A DNA stretch of 64,000 nt from Butyrivibrio sp. (lineage in GTDB: Bacteria; Bacillota; Clostridia; Lachnospirales; Lachnospiraceae), in the NCBI GenBank assembly GCA_017620235.1, contig JAFZQT010000047.1:62001-126000 (forward strand), in the 5' to 3' direction. This document shows positions 53,307 through 62,018 of this stretch, in pieces. Every line of letters starts with the position of its first letter. Positions within the stretch are counted from its first letter, which is position 1. The notes under the pieces are model-generated. The model ran no database searches, was not told the DNA's origin, and was given only the letters and a program-made list of their open reading frames with translations. A program made the position numbers and the translations under genes.

Positions 53307-55046
53307 ATGAGTGAAGCATCAAAACAGCTTGAATATTGGCTTAATGATTCATATTTTGATGACGAGACTAAAAAGGAATTGATGGCTATCAGAAACAACG
53401 AGGCCGAAGTTGAAGATAGATTCTACAGAGAGCTTGAGTTTGGTACCGGCGGACTTAGAGGCGTTATCGGTGCCGGAACAAACAGAATGAACAAGTATGT
53501 TGTAAGAAAAGCTACACAGGGACTTGCAAATTATATCAAGAAAAATGGCGGAGCAGATGCAGCTAAGAGAGGTGTTGCAATCTCTTTTGATTGCAGAAGA
53601 TTCTCACCTGAGTTTGCAGATGAGACAGCACTTTGCCTTGCAGCAAACGGTATTAAGGCTTATGTGAGCGATATTTTGCGTCCTACTCCCGAGCTTTCTT
53701 TTGCACTCAGAGAGTTTGGATGTATTGCAGGTGTAATGGTAACTGCTTCTCACAATCCACCTGAATATAACGGATATAAGGTTTACTGGGAAGATGGCGC
53801 GCAGATCACACCTCCTCACGACAACGGAATTATTGCTGAGGTTATGGCGATCAAGGATTATCATGAAGTTAAGACTATGTCCAAAGAGGATGCTATCGCT
53901 CAGGGACTTTATGTTTCATTTGGAACAGAGATAGATGACAAGTACATGGTTGAGCTTAAAAAGCAGATCATTCATCAGGATGTTATCGATGAGATGGCAG
54001 ATAAGTTCAGCATTGTATATACACCTTTCCACGGAACAGGTAACCTTCCCGTGAGAAGAGTTTTGAAAGAGCTTGGATTTAAGAATGTGTACGTGGTTCC
54101 CGAGCAGGAAGCTCCCGATCCGGATTTCACAACTTTGGAGTATCCCAATCCTGAGGATCCCAAGGCATTTAAGCTTGCACTTGAGCTTGCAAAAGAAAAG
54201 GATGCGGACATAGTTCTTGCAACCGATCCCGATGCAGATCGTCTCGGAATCTATGCAAAAGATTTAAAGACAGGCGAGTATGTTGGATTTACAGGAAATA
54301 TGTCAGGTATGCTTATCGGAGAATATATCTTAAGAGAGCGCACAAATACAAAGACAATGCCTGCAAACCCTGCATTTGTAACAACAATCGTTACTACCAA
54401 CATGGCAAAACATGTTGCTGAAAAATACGGACTCTTTTATACTGAGGTTCTCACAGGATTTAAGTATATCGGTGAGCAGATCAAGATCTACGAAGAGAAC
54501 AACCAGTCTCACAATTATGTATTTGGTCTTGAGGAGTCTTACGGATGTCTTGCGGGAACACATGCGAGAGATAAGGACGCTATCGTTGCTGTTATGTGCC
54601 TCTGCGAGCTTGCAGCCTACTATAAGAAGCAAGGCAAGAGCGTATGGGATGCGATGATCGATATGTACGAAGAGTACGGCTATTACAAAGAAGGTCAGTA
54701 TTCTATCACTATGAAGGGTAAGGAAGGTGCTGAGCAGATCGCTGCTATCATGGATAAGCTCAGAAGTAATCCTCCCAAGACATTCGGAAACTGGAAAGTT
54801 GAAGAATTCAGAGATTATAAGGCAGATAAAGTTATAAACATGGAGACAGGTGAAGAGTCCAAGACTGGACTTCCCACTTCTAATGTATTGTACTTTGCAC
54901 TTAACAATGATTCATGGTGCTGTGCAAGACCTTCGGGTACAGAGCCTAAGATCAAGTTTTACATGGGCGTAAAAGGAAAGAATTTGGAAGATGCTGCAAA
55001 GCTTCAGGATGAGCTCACAGCAGCTGTAAAAAATGCAATAAACTAA
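53307..55046 (+). CDS. pgcA: Phosphoglucomutase/phosphomannomutase (PgcA-like)
   Basis: A 579-residue alpha-D-phosphohexomutase. FGTGGLRGVIGAGTNRMN at the N-terminus, GVMVTASHNPPEYNGYKVYW with the phosphoserine near residue 149, DPDADRLGIYA (metal loop), GLEESYGCLAGTHARDKDA (sugar-binding loop) and CCARPSGTEPKIKFYMGV (phosphate-binding loop) are all intact. It interconverts glucose-6-phosphate and glucose-1-phosphate, the substrate of RmlA and of UDP-glucose synthesis. The strong SD and own promoter suggest higher expression than its glycosyltransferase neighbours, as for a housekeeping precursor enzyme. Confidence 0.94.
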   Translation: MSEASKQLEYWLNDSYFDDETKKELMAIRNNEAEVEDRFYRELEFGTGGLRGVIGAGTNRMNKYVVRKATQGLANYIKKNGGADAAKRGVAISFDCRRFSPEFADETALCLAANGIKAYVSDILRPTPELSFALREFGCIAGVMVTASHNPPEYNGYKVYWEDGAQITPPHDNGIIAEVMAIKDYHEVKTMSKEDAIAQGLYVSFGTEIDDKYMVELKKQIIHQDVIDEMADKFSIVYTPFHGTGNLPVRRVLKELGFKNVYVVPEQEAPDPDFTTLEYPNPEDPKAFKLALELAKEKDADIVLATDPDADRLGIYAKDLKTGEYVGFTGNMSGMLIGEYILRERTNTKTMPANPAFVTTIVTTNMAKHVAEKYGLFYTEVLTGFKYIGEQIKIYEENNQSHNYVFGLEESYGCLAGTHARDKDAIVAVMCLCELAAYYKKQGKSVWDAMIDMYEEYGYYKEGQYSITMKGKEGAEQIAAIMDKLRSNPPKTFGNWKVEEFRDYKADKVINMETGEESKTGLPTSNVLYFALNNDSWCCARPSGTEPKIKFYMGVKGKNLEDAAKLQDELTAAVKNAIN

Positions 55047-55069
55047 GAATTAAGTAAGGTAATAGAATT

Positions 55070-56473
55070 ATGGGAATCAAAAATGCGGTCATAAAAACAA
55101 TAACATATGCTAAGCGCAATGGTGTTGAGGCCGCATTTTTTGCTGCCCTTGAGAAAGCTTCGCTGAGTGCTTCCGAAAATTATGTATATCATCATCTCTC
55201 CGAAGATGTATTAAAGGAGCAGAATCTTGAGTACAGGCGCTTTGCAGAAGAAGGGGAGACGGTGAATTTTAGTATTGTTGTTCCCATGTACAATACTCCT
55301 TCAGAATATCTTAAGGAGATGATAGAGTCTGTTATAGCTCAGAGTTATGCTAATTGGGAGCTTGTGCTTGCAGATGCTTCTCCGGAAGCTTCTTCTGTTG
55401 CGGAAGAATATGTCAAAAAGGACCCGAGGATCAGGTATTATCGTCTTGAAGAAAATAAAGGAATATCTGAGAACACAAACAGGGCTGTCGGATTTGCAAA
55501 AGGCGATTATATAGGCCTTTTGGATCACGATGATCTGCTCACTCCCGATGCTCTTTATGAGGTCTTCAGAGTGATTAAAAAGAGCATGAAGCAAAATCAT
55601 CTGTCAGGATATAAGAACTGTCCAATAAGACTTATATATTCAGATGAGGATAAATTTGAAGATAACAATGGTGAGAGGCGCTTTTACGAGCATCACGCAA
55701 AGCCCTCTTTTAATATGGACTATCTCTTTTCGAATAATTATATCTGCCATTTTACGGTTGTTAGAAGGGATATAATAAAGAGATTAAAACTGAGATCAAA
55801 GTTTGACGGTGCGCAGGATTTTGATTTGTTTTTAAGAATCTGTTGCGAAGCAGCTCTTTCCATGGATATGGCTTCGGGGCAGATGGCGCATATAGATAAG
55901 GTTCTCTACCACTGGAGATGTCACAGCGGATCGACTGCGGCAAATCCTGCAAGTAAGACATATGCTTACGAGGCAGGGTTACATGCTATTGAGTCGGCGC
56001 TTATTGACGCAAAGATAGAAGCGGAGGTTTCCAATCTTCCACATCTTGGTTTCTACAGGGTAGATTACAAGCCTGATATCCTGACTTGCAGAAAGGACAT
56101 AGGATGTGTGGGTGGAAAGCTCGTAGATGATAAAAAGAAGATCGCGGGCGGAATATATCAAAAGGACAAAACAGCTCTTTATAAAGGGCTTTCAATCGGA
56201 TACAGTGGAGGATTGCAGCATAGAGCTGTGGTTCAGCAGGATTGCTATGCCGTTGATATAAGGTGCATGGCGTTAAGGCCTGAATTTATCAGTGCCTACG
56301 AAGAAATTACGGGGCAGAAATACAAGGATACATTTAATGATAAAGGCGCAGATGACAGATTTGCAGGGCTCTCTGAGGAAAAAATCATTGAGCTCAGCTT
56401 CTTGGTGTGCGATGAAATTAGAAAGCGCGGGCTTCGAATCATGTGGGATCCGCAGGTTGTTAAGAGGATATGA
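55070..56473 (+). CDS. GT2 glycosyltransferase with a remnant second GT domain
   Basis: A 467-residue protein. GT2 domain 1 (about 65-320) is complete: NFSIVVPMYNTPSEYLKEMI, IGLLDHDDLLTPDALYEV, LIYSDEDKFED, FDGAQDFDLFLRI and HIDKVLYHWRCHSGS. After about residue 325 the sequence resembles only the later half of the second GT domain of the protein at 51182 (DIGCVGGKLVDDKKKIAGGIYQ); the IVIPN start and DxD region of that domain are missing. It therefore looks like a tandem GT2 that lost the catalytic half of its second domain by internal deletion. It is likely one active transferase. It overlaps or abuts the next GT2 at 56470-56479. Confidence 0.83.
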   Translation: MGIKNAVIKTITYAKRNGVEAAFFAALEKASLSASENYVYHHLSEDVLKEQNLEYRRFAEEGETVNFSIVVPMYNTPSEYLKEMIESVIAQSYANWELVLADASPEASSVAEEYVKKDPRIRYYRLEENKGISENTNRAVGFAKGDYIGLLDHDDLLTPDALYEVFRVIKKSMKQNHLSGYKNCPIRLIYSDEDKFEDNNGERRFYEHHAKPSFNMDYLFSNNYICHFTVVRRDIIKRLKLRSKFDGAQDFDLFLRICCEAALSMDMASGQMAHIDKVLYHWRCHSGSTAANPASKTYAYEAGLHAIESALIDAKIEAEVSNLPHLGFYRVDYKPDILTCRKDIGCVGGKLVDDKKKIAGGIYQKDKTALYKGLSIGYSGGLQHRAVVQQDCYAVDIRCMALRPEFISAYEEITGQKYKDTFNDKGADDRFAGLSEEKIIELSFLVCDEIRKRGLRIMWDPQVVKRI

Positions 56474-56478
56474 TCGCT

Positions 56479-57450
56479 ATGGAAACAGTTACGGTGGTAA
56501 TACCCAATTACAATGGAAAAAAATATCTTGATGACTGCCTTAGGAGCCTGAAAAAGCAGACGTATACTGAGTTCCGTGTTATTATTGTTGATAACGGTTC
56601 TACGGATGGCAGCGCAGAGTATATCAGAGAGAAATACAAAGATGTTGATGTGATCTCACTTGGAGAAAACACCGGATTTGCAAACGCTGTGAATGTTGGG
56701 ATAAAGGCAGCAGATTCAGAGTATGTTTTTTTGCTGAATGATGATACTGTTTGCGATGAGAAGGTGCTGGAGTCTTTGGTTAAGACTATGAACAGGGGTA
56801 AAAAACTCTTCAGTGTTCAGGCAAAGCTTCTTCAGCTCAGAAATCCTGAGCTTATCGATGATAGCGGTGACTATTATTGCGCTCTCGGATGGGCATTTTC
56901 ACCCGGAAGAGATAAAAAAAGCAGCTTTCTTACAAAGCAGACAGCTGTGACATCAGCATGTGCAGGTGCTGCAATGTACAGACGAAAACTGTTTGAAGAG
57001 ATTGGATATTTTGATGAGCAGCATTTTTGCTATCTTGAGGATGTTGATATAGGTTATAGAGCAAGGGTAAAAGGCTATATAAATGCCTGTGATCCAAATG
57101 CACTGGTTTATCATGCGGGAAGCGGAACTTCGGGTTCGAGGTACAACTCTTTTAAGGTTGAACTTACCGCAGGGAATAACTTATACTTTATCTATAAAAA
57201 TATGCCGGCTTTGCAGATAATCATTAATCTGCCGTTTATTATCGCCGGGATTATTATTAAGCATGTCTTCTATGTACGTAAAGGACTTGGAAAAAGTCAT
57301 GTTAGGGGAATCATGGCAGGTTTTTCCAAGATTATGAAAAATACTGACAGAAGACAGAAGTTTGGGAAGAAGGAGTATATCGCTTGCGCCGGTCTACAGC
57401 TTGAGCTGTGGATAAATATCGCAAGGAGATTTGGGGCAACAAGTGTATGA
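56479..57450 (+). CDS. GT2 glycosyltransferase, rhamnosyltransferase-like
   Basis: A 323-residue single-domain protein. ETVTVVIPNYNGKKYLDDCL, IIVDNGSTDGSAEYI, NTGFANAVNVGIK, VFLLNDDTVCDEK and FCYLEDVDIGYRARVKGY match the COG1216 rhamnosyltransferase-like group. A C-terminal amphipathic or hydrophobic stretch (about 245-270) may associate with the membrane. The start at 56479 is preferred because AGAGG is 11 bases upstream; an ATG at 56470 overlaps the previous stop. The stop overlaps the next gene in ATGA. Confidence 0.87.
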   Translation: METVTVVIPNYNGKKYLDDCLRSLKKQTYTEFRVIIVDNGSTDGSAEYIREKYKDVDVISLGENTGFANAVNVGIKAADSEYVFLLNDDTVCDEKVLESLVKTMNRGKKLFSVQAKLLQLRNPELIDDSGDYYCALGWAFSPGRDKKSSFLTKQTAVTSACAGAAMYRRKLFEEIGYFDEQHFCYLEDVDIGYRARVKGYINACDPNALVYHAGSGTSGSRYNSFKVELTAGNNLYFIYKNMPALQIIINLPFIIAGIIIKHVFYVRKGLGKSHVRGIMAGFSKIMKNTDRRQKFGKKEYIACAGLQLELWINIARRFGATSV

Positions 57451-58847
57451 TTAAGGACAATCAGGTACATTTAAATAGAGCACATGTGATTGTGGACGGG
57501 CTGATTATAGCCGGTTCATATATTGCGTCATATCCTATACTTATGTATTTAAAAGCGGATGATAAAGTGGGATATATTAGATTTCAGACATATCTTATGG
57601 CACTTTATTATGTGCTTCCCGCATATCTGTTACTTTATTATATGATGCAGTTGTATACTTCAAGACGTGCGCTTAAACTGTGGGATGAGTTTGTTGATAT
57701 TTTTGAGGCAAATATTCTGGGCGCACTGGGATTGTCGGTTGTTTTGTTCGTTTTCAAGCAGTATGACTTCCCGAGATGGACAGTATTTATTTTCTTCCTC
57801 TTGAATACTTTTATCACAACATTTGCACATGGACTCTTACGGAAATTTTTACAATTTATTAGAAAAAAAGGATACAATATAAAGCATATTTTGCTGGTTG
57901 GATATTCAAGAGCAGCAGAAGGATATATAAGCAGAATCCTTGACAATCCTCAGTGGGGATATGTTATTGCCGGAGTTTTGGATGATTTTGTTCCTATAGG
58001 AACAAGTTATCACGGAATAGAAGTTATCGGTAACACAGATAAACTTGCAAGTTATCTGGAAAACAGTCAGTTTGATGAGATTACTATCACACTTCCTCTG
58101 AACGATTATGACAGACTGGAGGAATTTGTGGCACAGTGTGAAAAGTCGGGTGTTCACACAAAGTTCATTCCTGACTATTCATCTCTTTTCCCGAGCAATC
58201 CGTTTACAGAGGATGTTCAGGGAATGCCTGTTATCAATATCAGATATGTACCTCTTACAAATTCATTTAACAGATTTGCAAAAAGATTAGTTGATATAAT
58301 AGGTTCTTTGTTAGGAATCATTATATTATCTCCGCTTATGTTTGGTATTGCTTTCCTTATAAAGAGCACGGACAACGGACCTATACTCTTTAAGCAGGAG
58401 AGAGTGGGACTTAACGGAAAAACTTTTAATATGTACAAATTCAGAAGTATGAGGGTTCAAGCAGAATCTGAAGAAAAGAAGGGCTGGACTACAAAGGACG
58501 ATCCCAGAGTTACCTCGATCGGTAGAATTATAAGAAAGACAAGTCTCGATGAACTTCCTCAGCTTTTTAACATATTGCTGGGACAGATGAGTATTGTCGG
58601 ACCAAGACCGGAAAGACCGCAGTTTGTTGAGAAGTTCAAAGAAGAAATCCCAAGATATATGGTAAAACATCAGGTAAGACCCGGACTTACAGGCTGGGCG
58701 CAGATAAATGGATACAGAGGGGATACTTCTATAAGAAAAAGAATTGAATATGATCTTTATTATATCGAAAACTGGTCGATGATGTTTGACTTCAGAATAA
58801 TAATCGGAACCATAAGATACGGAATTGTCAATAAAAATGCGTATTGA
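57447..58847 (+). CDS. Undecaprenyl-phosphate hexose-1-phosphate transferase (WbaP/WcaJ/CpsE-like)
   Basis: A 466-residue initiating transferase. Four or five N-terminal membrane spans (to about 130), a CoA-binding-like Rossmann domain (about 150-250; ILLVGYSRAAEGYISRIL), a membrane re-entrant helix (KRLVDIIGSLLGIIILSPLM) and the catalytic polyprenyl-phosphohexosyl transferase domain: LFKQERVGLNGKTFNMYKFR SMR region, TSLDELPQLFNILLGQMSIVGPRPE and RPGLTGWAQINGYRGDTS. It loads glucose-1-P or galactose-1-P onto undecaprenyl phosphate to begin repeat-unit synthesis. It is the only such enzyme in the window. The ATG at 57447 overlaps the previous stop (ATGA). Confidence 0.93.
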   Translation: MIKDNQVHLNRAHVIVDGLIIAGSYIASYPILMYLKADDKVGYIRFQTYLMALYYVLPAYLLLYYMMQLYTSRRALKLWDEFVDIFEANILGALGLSVVLFVFKQYDFPRWTVFIFFLLNTFITTFAHGLLRKFLQFIRKKGYNIKHILLVGYSRAAEGYISRILDNPQWGYVIAGVLDDFVPIGTSYHGIEVIGNTDKLASYLENSQFDEITITLPLNDYDRLEEFVAQCEKSGVHTKFIPDYSSLFPSNPFTEDVQGMPVINIRYVPLTNSFNRFAKRLVDIIGSLLGIIILSPLMFGIAFLIKSTDNGPILFKQERVGLNGKTFNMYKFRSMRVQAESEEKKGWTTKDDPRVTSIGRIIRKTSLDELPQLFNILLGQMSIVGPRPERPQFVEKFKEEIPRYMVKHQVRPGLTGWAQINGYRGDTSIRKRIEYDLYYIENWSMMFDFRIIIGTIRYGIVNKNAY

Positions 58848-58857
58848 GGGTATGGGG

Positions 58858-58886
58858 TTGTATATTTTTTAATTTTGTGGCAAAAT
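58858..58886 (+). promoter_or_regulatory. Promoter candidate for the LCP gene, with palindrome in the leader
   Basis: TTGTAT (58858-58863), 17-bp spacer, TGG-CAAAAT (-10 at 58881-58886). The roughly 105-nt leader contains a perfect 12-bp palindrome CCAACTAGTTGG at 58959-58970 and a TGTTAAA repeat at 10-bp spacing (58919, 58929). GGAGAGG precedes the ATG. Confidence 0.4.
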
Positions 58887-58997
58887 GTATTGGGTAAACG
58901 CTAACTTTTTTACGCAAATGTTAAAAAGTGTTAAATGTAGTAGAAGATTTAATAATGACCAACTAGTTGGGACAACATGGAGAAGTGGAGAGGTAAT

Positions 58998-60272
58998 ATG
59001 GCTAATCGTGATGATGAATATTATGACAGAGGCGGTCGCAGACCTTCTCAGAGAGATGATAGATACAGAGATGATATGAGATCCTCAGGAAGAGGTAGAG
59101 ACTCTAGATCTAGAAGAGATTATGATGATTATGATGAGCGTCCCAGAAGAGGCTCAAGATATGACGATCCTAGAAGAGGTGGCCAGCCGTCAAGATCAGG
59201 TTCATCTTCAAGGAACGGTAAGAAAAATAATAAGGCAATGATTCTCCTCGTGAGTGAGATAGCAGTAGCAATGTTACTTTTGGTTGCAGCATATCACATC
59301 TTCTTTAAGATGGGTGCTACAAAAGTTGGAAGAGTAGATCTTGATGAGCAGGCTATCAACGAGAGTATCAGTGATGCAGCATCAGATAACGAGCACATGA
59401 AGGAATATACCAATATTGCTCTTTTTGGTGTTGACTCTACTAAGGGACAGCTTGATAAGAAGACAAGATCAGACTCAATTATTATTTGTTCTATCAACAA
59501 TAAGAGCGGTGAGATCAAGCTTTGTTCTGTATATCGTGATACATGGCTTAATCTTAGTGATGATACATATAATAAGTGTAACGCTGCATATTCATACGGC
59601 GGTCCCGATCAGGCAATCGCTATGCTCAATATGAACCTTGATATGGATATTAAGGACTGTTATACTATCGGATTCCGTGGACTTAAAGATGTTGTAGACG
59701 CATTGGGCGGTGTAGAGATTGATGTTCCTGAGAACGTAGTTAAGCATCTTAATAACTATCAGATAACTATGGCAAAAGATCTGAAGCTTAAGGACAGTGA
59801 GTGGAGTCAGCTTAGTGGATCAGGTCTGCAGAGACTTAACGGACTTCAGGCTGTAGCTTATTGTCGTGTAAGATATACACAAGGCGGTGACTTTGACCGT
59901 GCAGCAAGACAGAGAGAAGTAATCCAGGCTTGTCTTAAGGAAGCTAAGACTAAGAAGGTTTCTGAACTTGAGGATGTTGCCAATAGTATTTTGAAGGAAT
60001 CTTATACAACACTTAAGTCTGATGATATTTTGAAGCTCCTTAAGAATGTTCCTAAGTATGAGATCGTGGATCAGGGTGGATTCCCTACAGATGAGAATGA
60101 CATGAGAGCAACAGGTAGAGTAGGAAAGCAGTCTATAGTAGCACCTGTGGATCTTGAGAGCAATGTTAAGTGGCTCCATGGTTTCCTCTTTAATGATACT
60201 GAGTATACTGTTTCTGAGGAAGTTAAGAAGTACAGTCAGAAGATCAGTTCTGATACCGGACTGAGCAGATAA
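58998..60272 (+). CDS. LCP (LytR-CpsA-Psr) ligase-like protein with Arg/Asp/Tyr-rich cytoplasmic tail
   Basis: A 424-residue protein. Residues 1-78 form a charged low-complexity tail (DDRYRDDMRSSGRGRDSRSR, RRDYDDYDERPRR), then one membrane span (about 79-102), then an external LCP domain (about 130-330): NIALFGVDSTKGQLDKKTRSD SI region, ICSINNKSGEIKLCSVYRDT, YNKCNAAYSYGGPDQAIAML, LDALGGVEIDVP-like VVDALGGVEIDVPENV, and LQAVAYCRVRYTQGGDFDRAARQREV with the lipid-phosphate-binding Arg residues. LCP enzymes transfer undecaprenyl-linked glycans to peptidoglycan. It follows the initiating transferase and probably anchors the locus product. The ATG at 58998 has GGAGAGG upstream. The tail recalls those at 34215 and 36540. 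Confidence 0.92.
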   Translation: MANRDDEYYDRGGRRPSQRDDRYRDDMRSSGRGRDSRSRRDYDDYDERPRRGSRYDDPRRGGQPSRSGSSSRNGKKNNKAMILLVSEIAVAMLLLVAAYHIFFKMGATKVGRVDLDEQAINESISDAASDNEHMKEYTNIALFGVDSTKGQLDKKTRSDSIIICSINNKSGEIKLCSVYRDTWLNLSDDTYNKCNAAYSYGGPDQAIAMLNMNLDMDIKDCYTIGFRGLKDVVDALGGVEIDVPENVVKHLNNYQITMAKDLKLKDSEWSQLSGSGLQRLNGLQAVAYCRVRYTQGGDFDRAARQREVIQACLKEAKTKKVSELEDVANSILKESYTTLKSDDILKLLKNVPKYEIVDQGGFPTDENDMRATGRVGKQSIVAPVDLESNVKWLHGFLFNDTEYTVSEEVKKYSQKISSDTGLSR

Positions 60273-60357
60273 TCTATCTTCCGGTTGGTAAGTAATATAG
60301 TAAGAAGATTAGCGCAGTTACAGGAAAGTAAGGCGATTTTTAGCAGAATATAAATAG

Positions 60358-60390
60358 AAGGGCCGGGTTCTGTATGAGCTCTGCCCTTTT
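60358..60390 (+). terminator. Terminator-like hairpin after the LCP gene
   Basis: AAGGGC (60358-60363) pairs with GCCCTT (60383-60388), with an inner GGTTC/GAGCT helix and TGTAT loop, followed by TTTT-G-TATTT. A moderate intrinsic terminator in the 153-base gap between the LCP gene and the next GT2; nothing else clear is seen there. Confidence 0.65.
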
Positions 60391-60425
60391 GTATTTACCA
60401 TATTTTTTATATAATTGAGGTAGAG

Positions 60426-61355
60426 ATGTATAAAGTTGATGTGATAATACCAACGTACAAGCCGGACATATCTCTTTTTGTCCTTATAGATGATCTTGAG
60501 AAGCAGTCTGTAAGACCTGAACACATTATCATCATGAATACGGAGAAAAAGTATTGGGACGAGCTTATTGATAAGACAGGTGAAAATCCGGCGGACAAAT
60601 ACGACAATATTATCATTGAACATGTCAGCAAAAAAGAATTTGATCACGGAGAGACCAGAAACCGTGGCGTGAAACTTTCTACTGCAGATTATTTCCTGAT
60701 GATGACACAGGATGCATTTCCCAGAGATAAGGTACTTATAGCGTCTCTTGCAAAAGTGCTTGAAGAGGATGTTGCAGCTGCATATGCAAGGCAGTATCCA
60801 AAGCCTGACTGTAATCTTGCGGAGAGATATTCAAGGAAATTCAATTATCCGAATGAGTTTATCAAAAAGACTCAGGCTGATGTAAACAGATTGGGAATAA
60901 AGACATATTTTTGTTCAAATGTATGTGCCATGTACAGGCGCGATATATATGATAAGATAGGTGGATTCACGCATAAGACGATCTTCAATGAAGATATGGT
61001 ATATGCGGGAAATGCGTGCCAGAAGGGATATGCTATATGTTATGTTCCTGAGGCGGGCGTGGTTCATTCACATAACTACACCTGCTTGCAGCAATTCCAC
61101 AGAAATTTTGACCTTGGAGTATCACAGACAGATCACCCTGAGATATTCGGCAATATAAGTTCCGAGTCAGAGGGAAAGAAGATGGTCGGACAGACCGTCA
61201 AACATTTCAGACATATAGGAAAGGGTTACCTTATCCCGCACTATATTATTATGTGCGGCTTCAGATGGCTGGGTTACAAGCTGGGCAGAAATTATAAGAA
61301 ACTACCACAGAGTTTGGTGACAGCTTTTTCGATGAACAAGGAATATTGGGTGTAG
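60426..61355 (+). CDS. GT2 glycosyltransferase, rhamnosyltransferase-like
   Basis: A 309-residue protein. YKVDVIIPTYKPDISLFVLI, HVSKKEFDHGETRNRGVKLS, DYFLMMTQDAFPRDK (metal-site region), FCSNVCAMYRRDIYDKIGGF and NEDMVYAGNACQKGYAICY are typical of the rhamnosyltransferase branch of GT2; the FDHGxTRN motif in particular recurs in dTDP-rhamnose-using enzymes. Consistent with that, rmlB, rmlA and rmlC are in the locus. It lies after a terminator-like hairpin and starts 5 bases after GAGG. The alarmone synthetase follows after 3 bases. Confidence 0.88.
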   Translation: MYKVDVIIPTYKPDISLFVLIDDLEKQSVRPEHIIIMNTEKKYWDELIDKTGENPADKYDNIIIEHVSKKEFDHGETRNRGVKLSTADYFLMMTQDAFPRDKVLIASLAKVLEEDVAAAYARQYPKPDCNLAERYSRKFNYPNEFIKKTQADVNRLGIKTYFCSNVCAMYRRDIYDKIGGFTHKTIFNEDMVYAGNACQKGYAICYVPEAGVVHSHNYTCLQQFHRNFDLGVSQTDHPEIFGNISSESEGKKMVGQTVKHFRHIGKGYLIPHYIIMCGFRWLGYKLGRNYKKLPQSLVTAFSMNKEYWV

Positions 61356-61358
61356 ATA

Positions 61359-62018
61359 ATGGAATTAGATCTTTCAGGAAGCAATATCAAAATATCTGAT
61401 GACATGCATACATGGGAGGAAGTTAATCTTCTTTACAATGCAGCGCTGAAACAGATACAGACCAAGATTGAGATCCTCAACGAGGAGTTTCAGGAGGTTC
61501 ATAGATACAATCCTATCGAGCATGTTAAAGCGAGGGTTAAAGGACCGGAGAGTATCGTAAAAAAGCTTAAAAGAAACGGATATGAGTCTACCATTGAGAA
61601 TATGGTGCGCTATGTAAATGATATTGCCGGAATCCGTATAATATGCTCTTTTACATCTGATATATACAGAATAGCCGAGATGATCAGCAGCCAGAAAGAT
61701 ATTCAGGTGCTGACTATCAAAGATTACATTATGAATCCCAAGGATAGTGGATACAGAAGCTATCACATGATAGTATCGCTTCCCGTTTATCTTTCCGACA
61801 GGATAGTAAACGTAAAGGTTGAGATTCAGATAAGAACTGTTGCAATGGATTTTTGGGCTTCACTTGAGCACAAGATTCAATATAAATTTGAAGGAAAGGC
61901 TCCGGTACATATCAATACCGAGCTCTATGAGTGCGCTAAGATGGTAGCTGATCTTGATGCAAGGATGCTGTCTCTTAACGATGAGATTCAGGCAATAGAG
62001 AAAACGGAGGCAAATTGA
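61359..62018 (+). CDS. Small alarmone synthetase (RelQ/RelP-like GTP pyrophosphokinase)
   Basis: A 219-residue protein with only the RelA/SpoT synthetase domain and no hydrolase or regulatory domain. HVKARVKGPESIVKKLKRNG, VRYVNDIAGIRIICSF, DYIMNPKDSGYRSYHMIVSLP and VEIQIRTVAMDFWASLEHKIQYK are the family's ATP and GTP-site motifs. It would make (p)ppGpp from ATP and GTP or GDP. The layout with the GT2 upstream (3-base gap) suggests cotranscription. It may mark the transition from the polysaccharide locus to general genes. Confidence 0.92.
   Translation: MELDLSGSNIKISDDMHTWEEVNLLYNAALKQIQTKIEILNEEFQEVHRYNPIEHVKARVKGPESIVKKLKRNGYESTIENMVRYVNDIAGIRIICSFTSDIYRIAEMISSQKDIQVLTIKDYIMNPKDSGYRSYHMIVSLPVYLSDRIVNVKVEIQIRTVAMDFWASLEHKIQYKFEGKAPVHINTELYECAKMVADLDARMLSLNDEIQAIEKTEAN

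Noticed and set aside
60389..60415. TTGTAT / TATAAT upstream of the GT2 gene at 60426 as promoter
   Set aside because: The spacer is 15 bp and transcription would start after the Shine-Dalgarno, leaving the gene without a ribosome-binding site.
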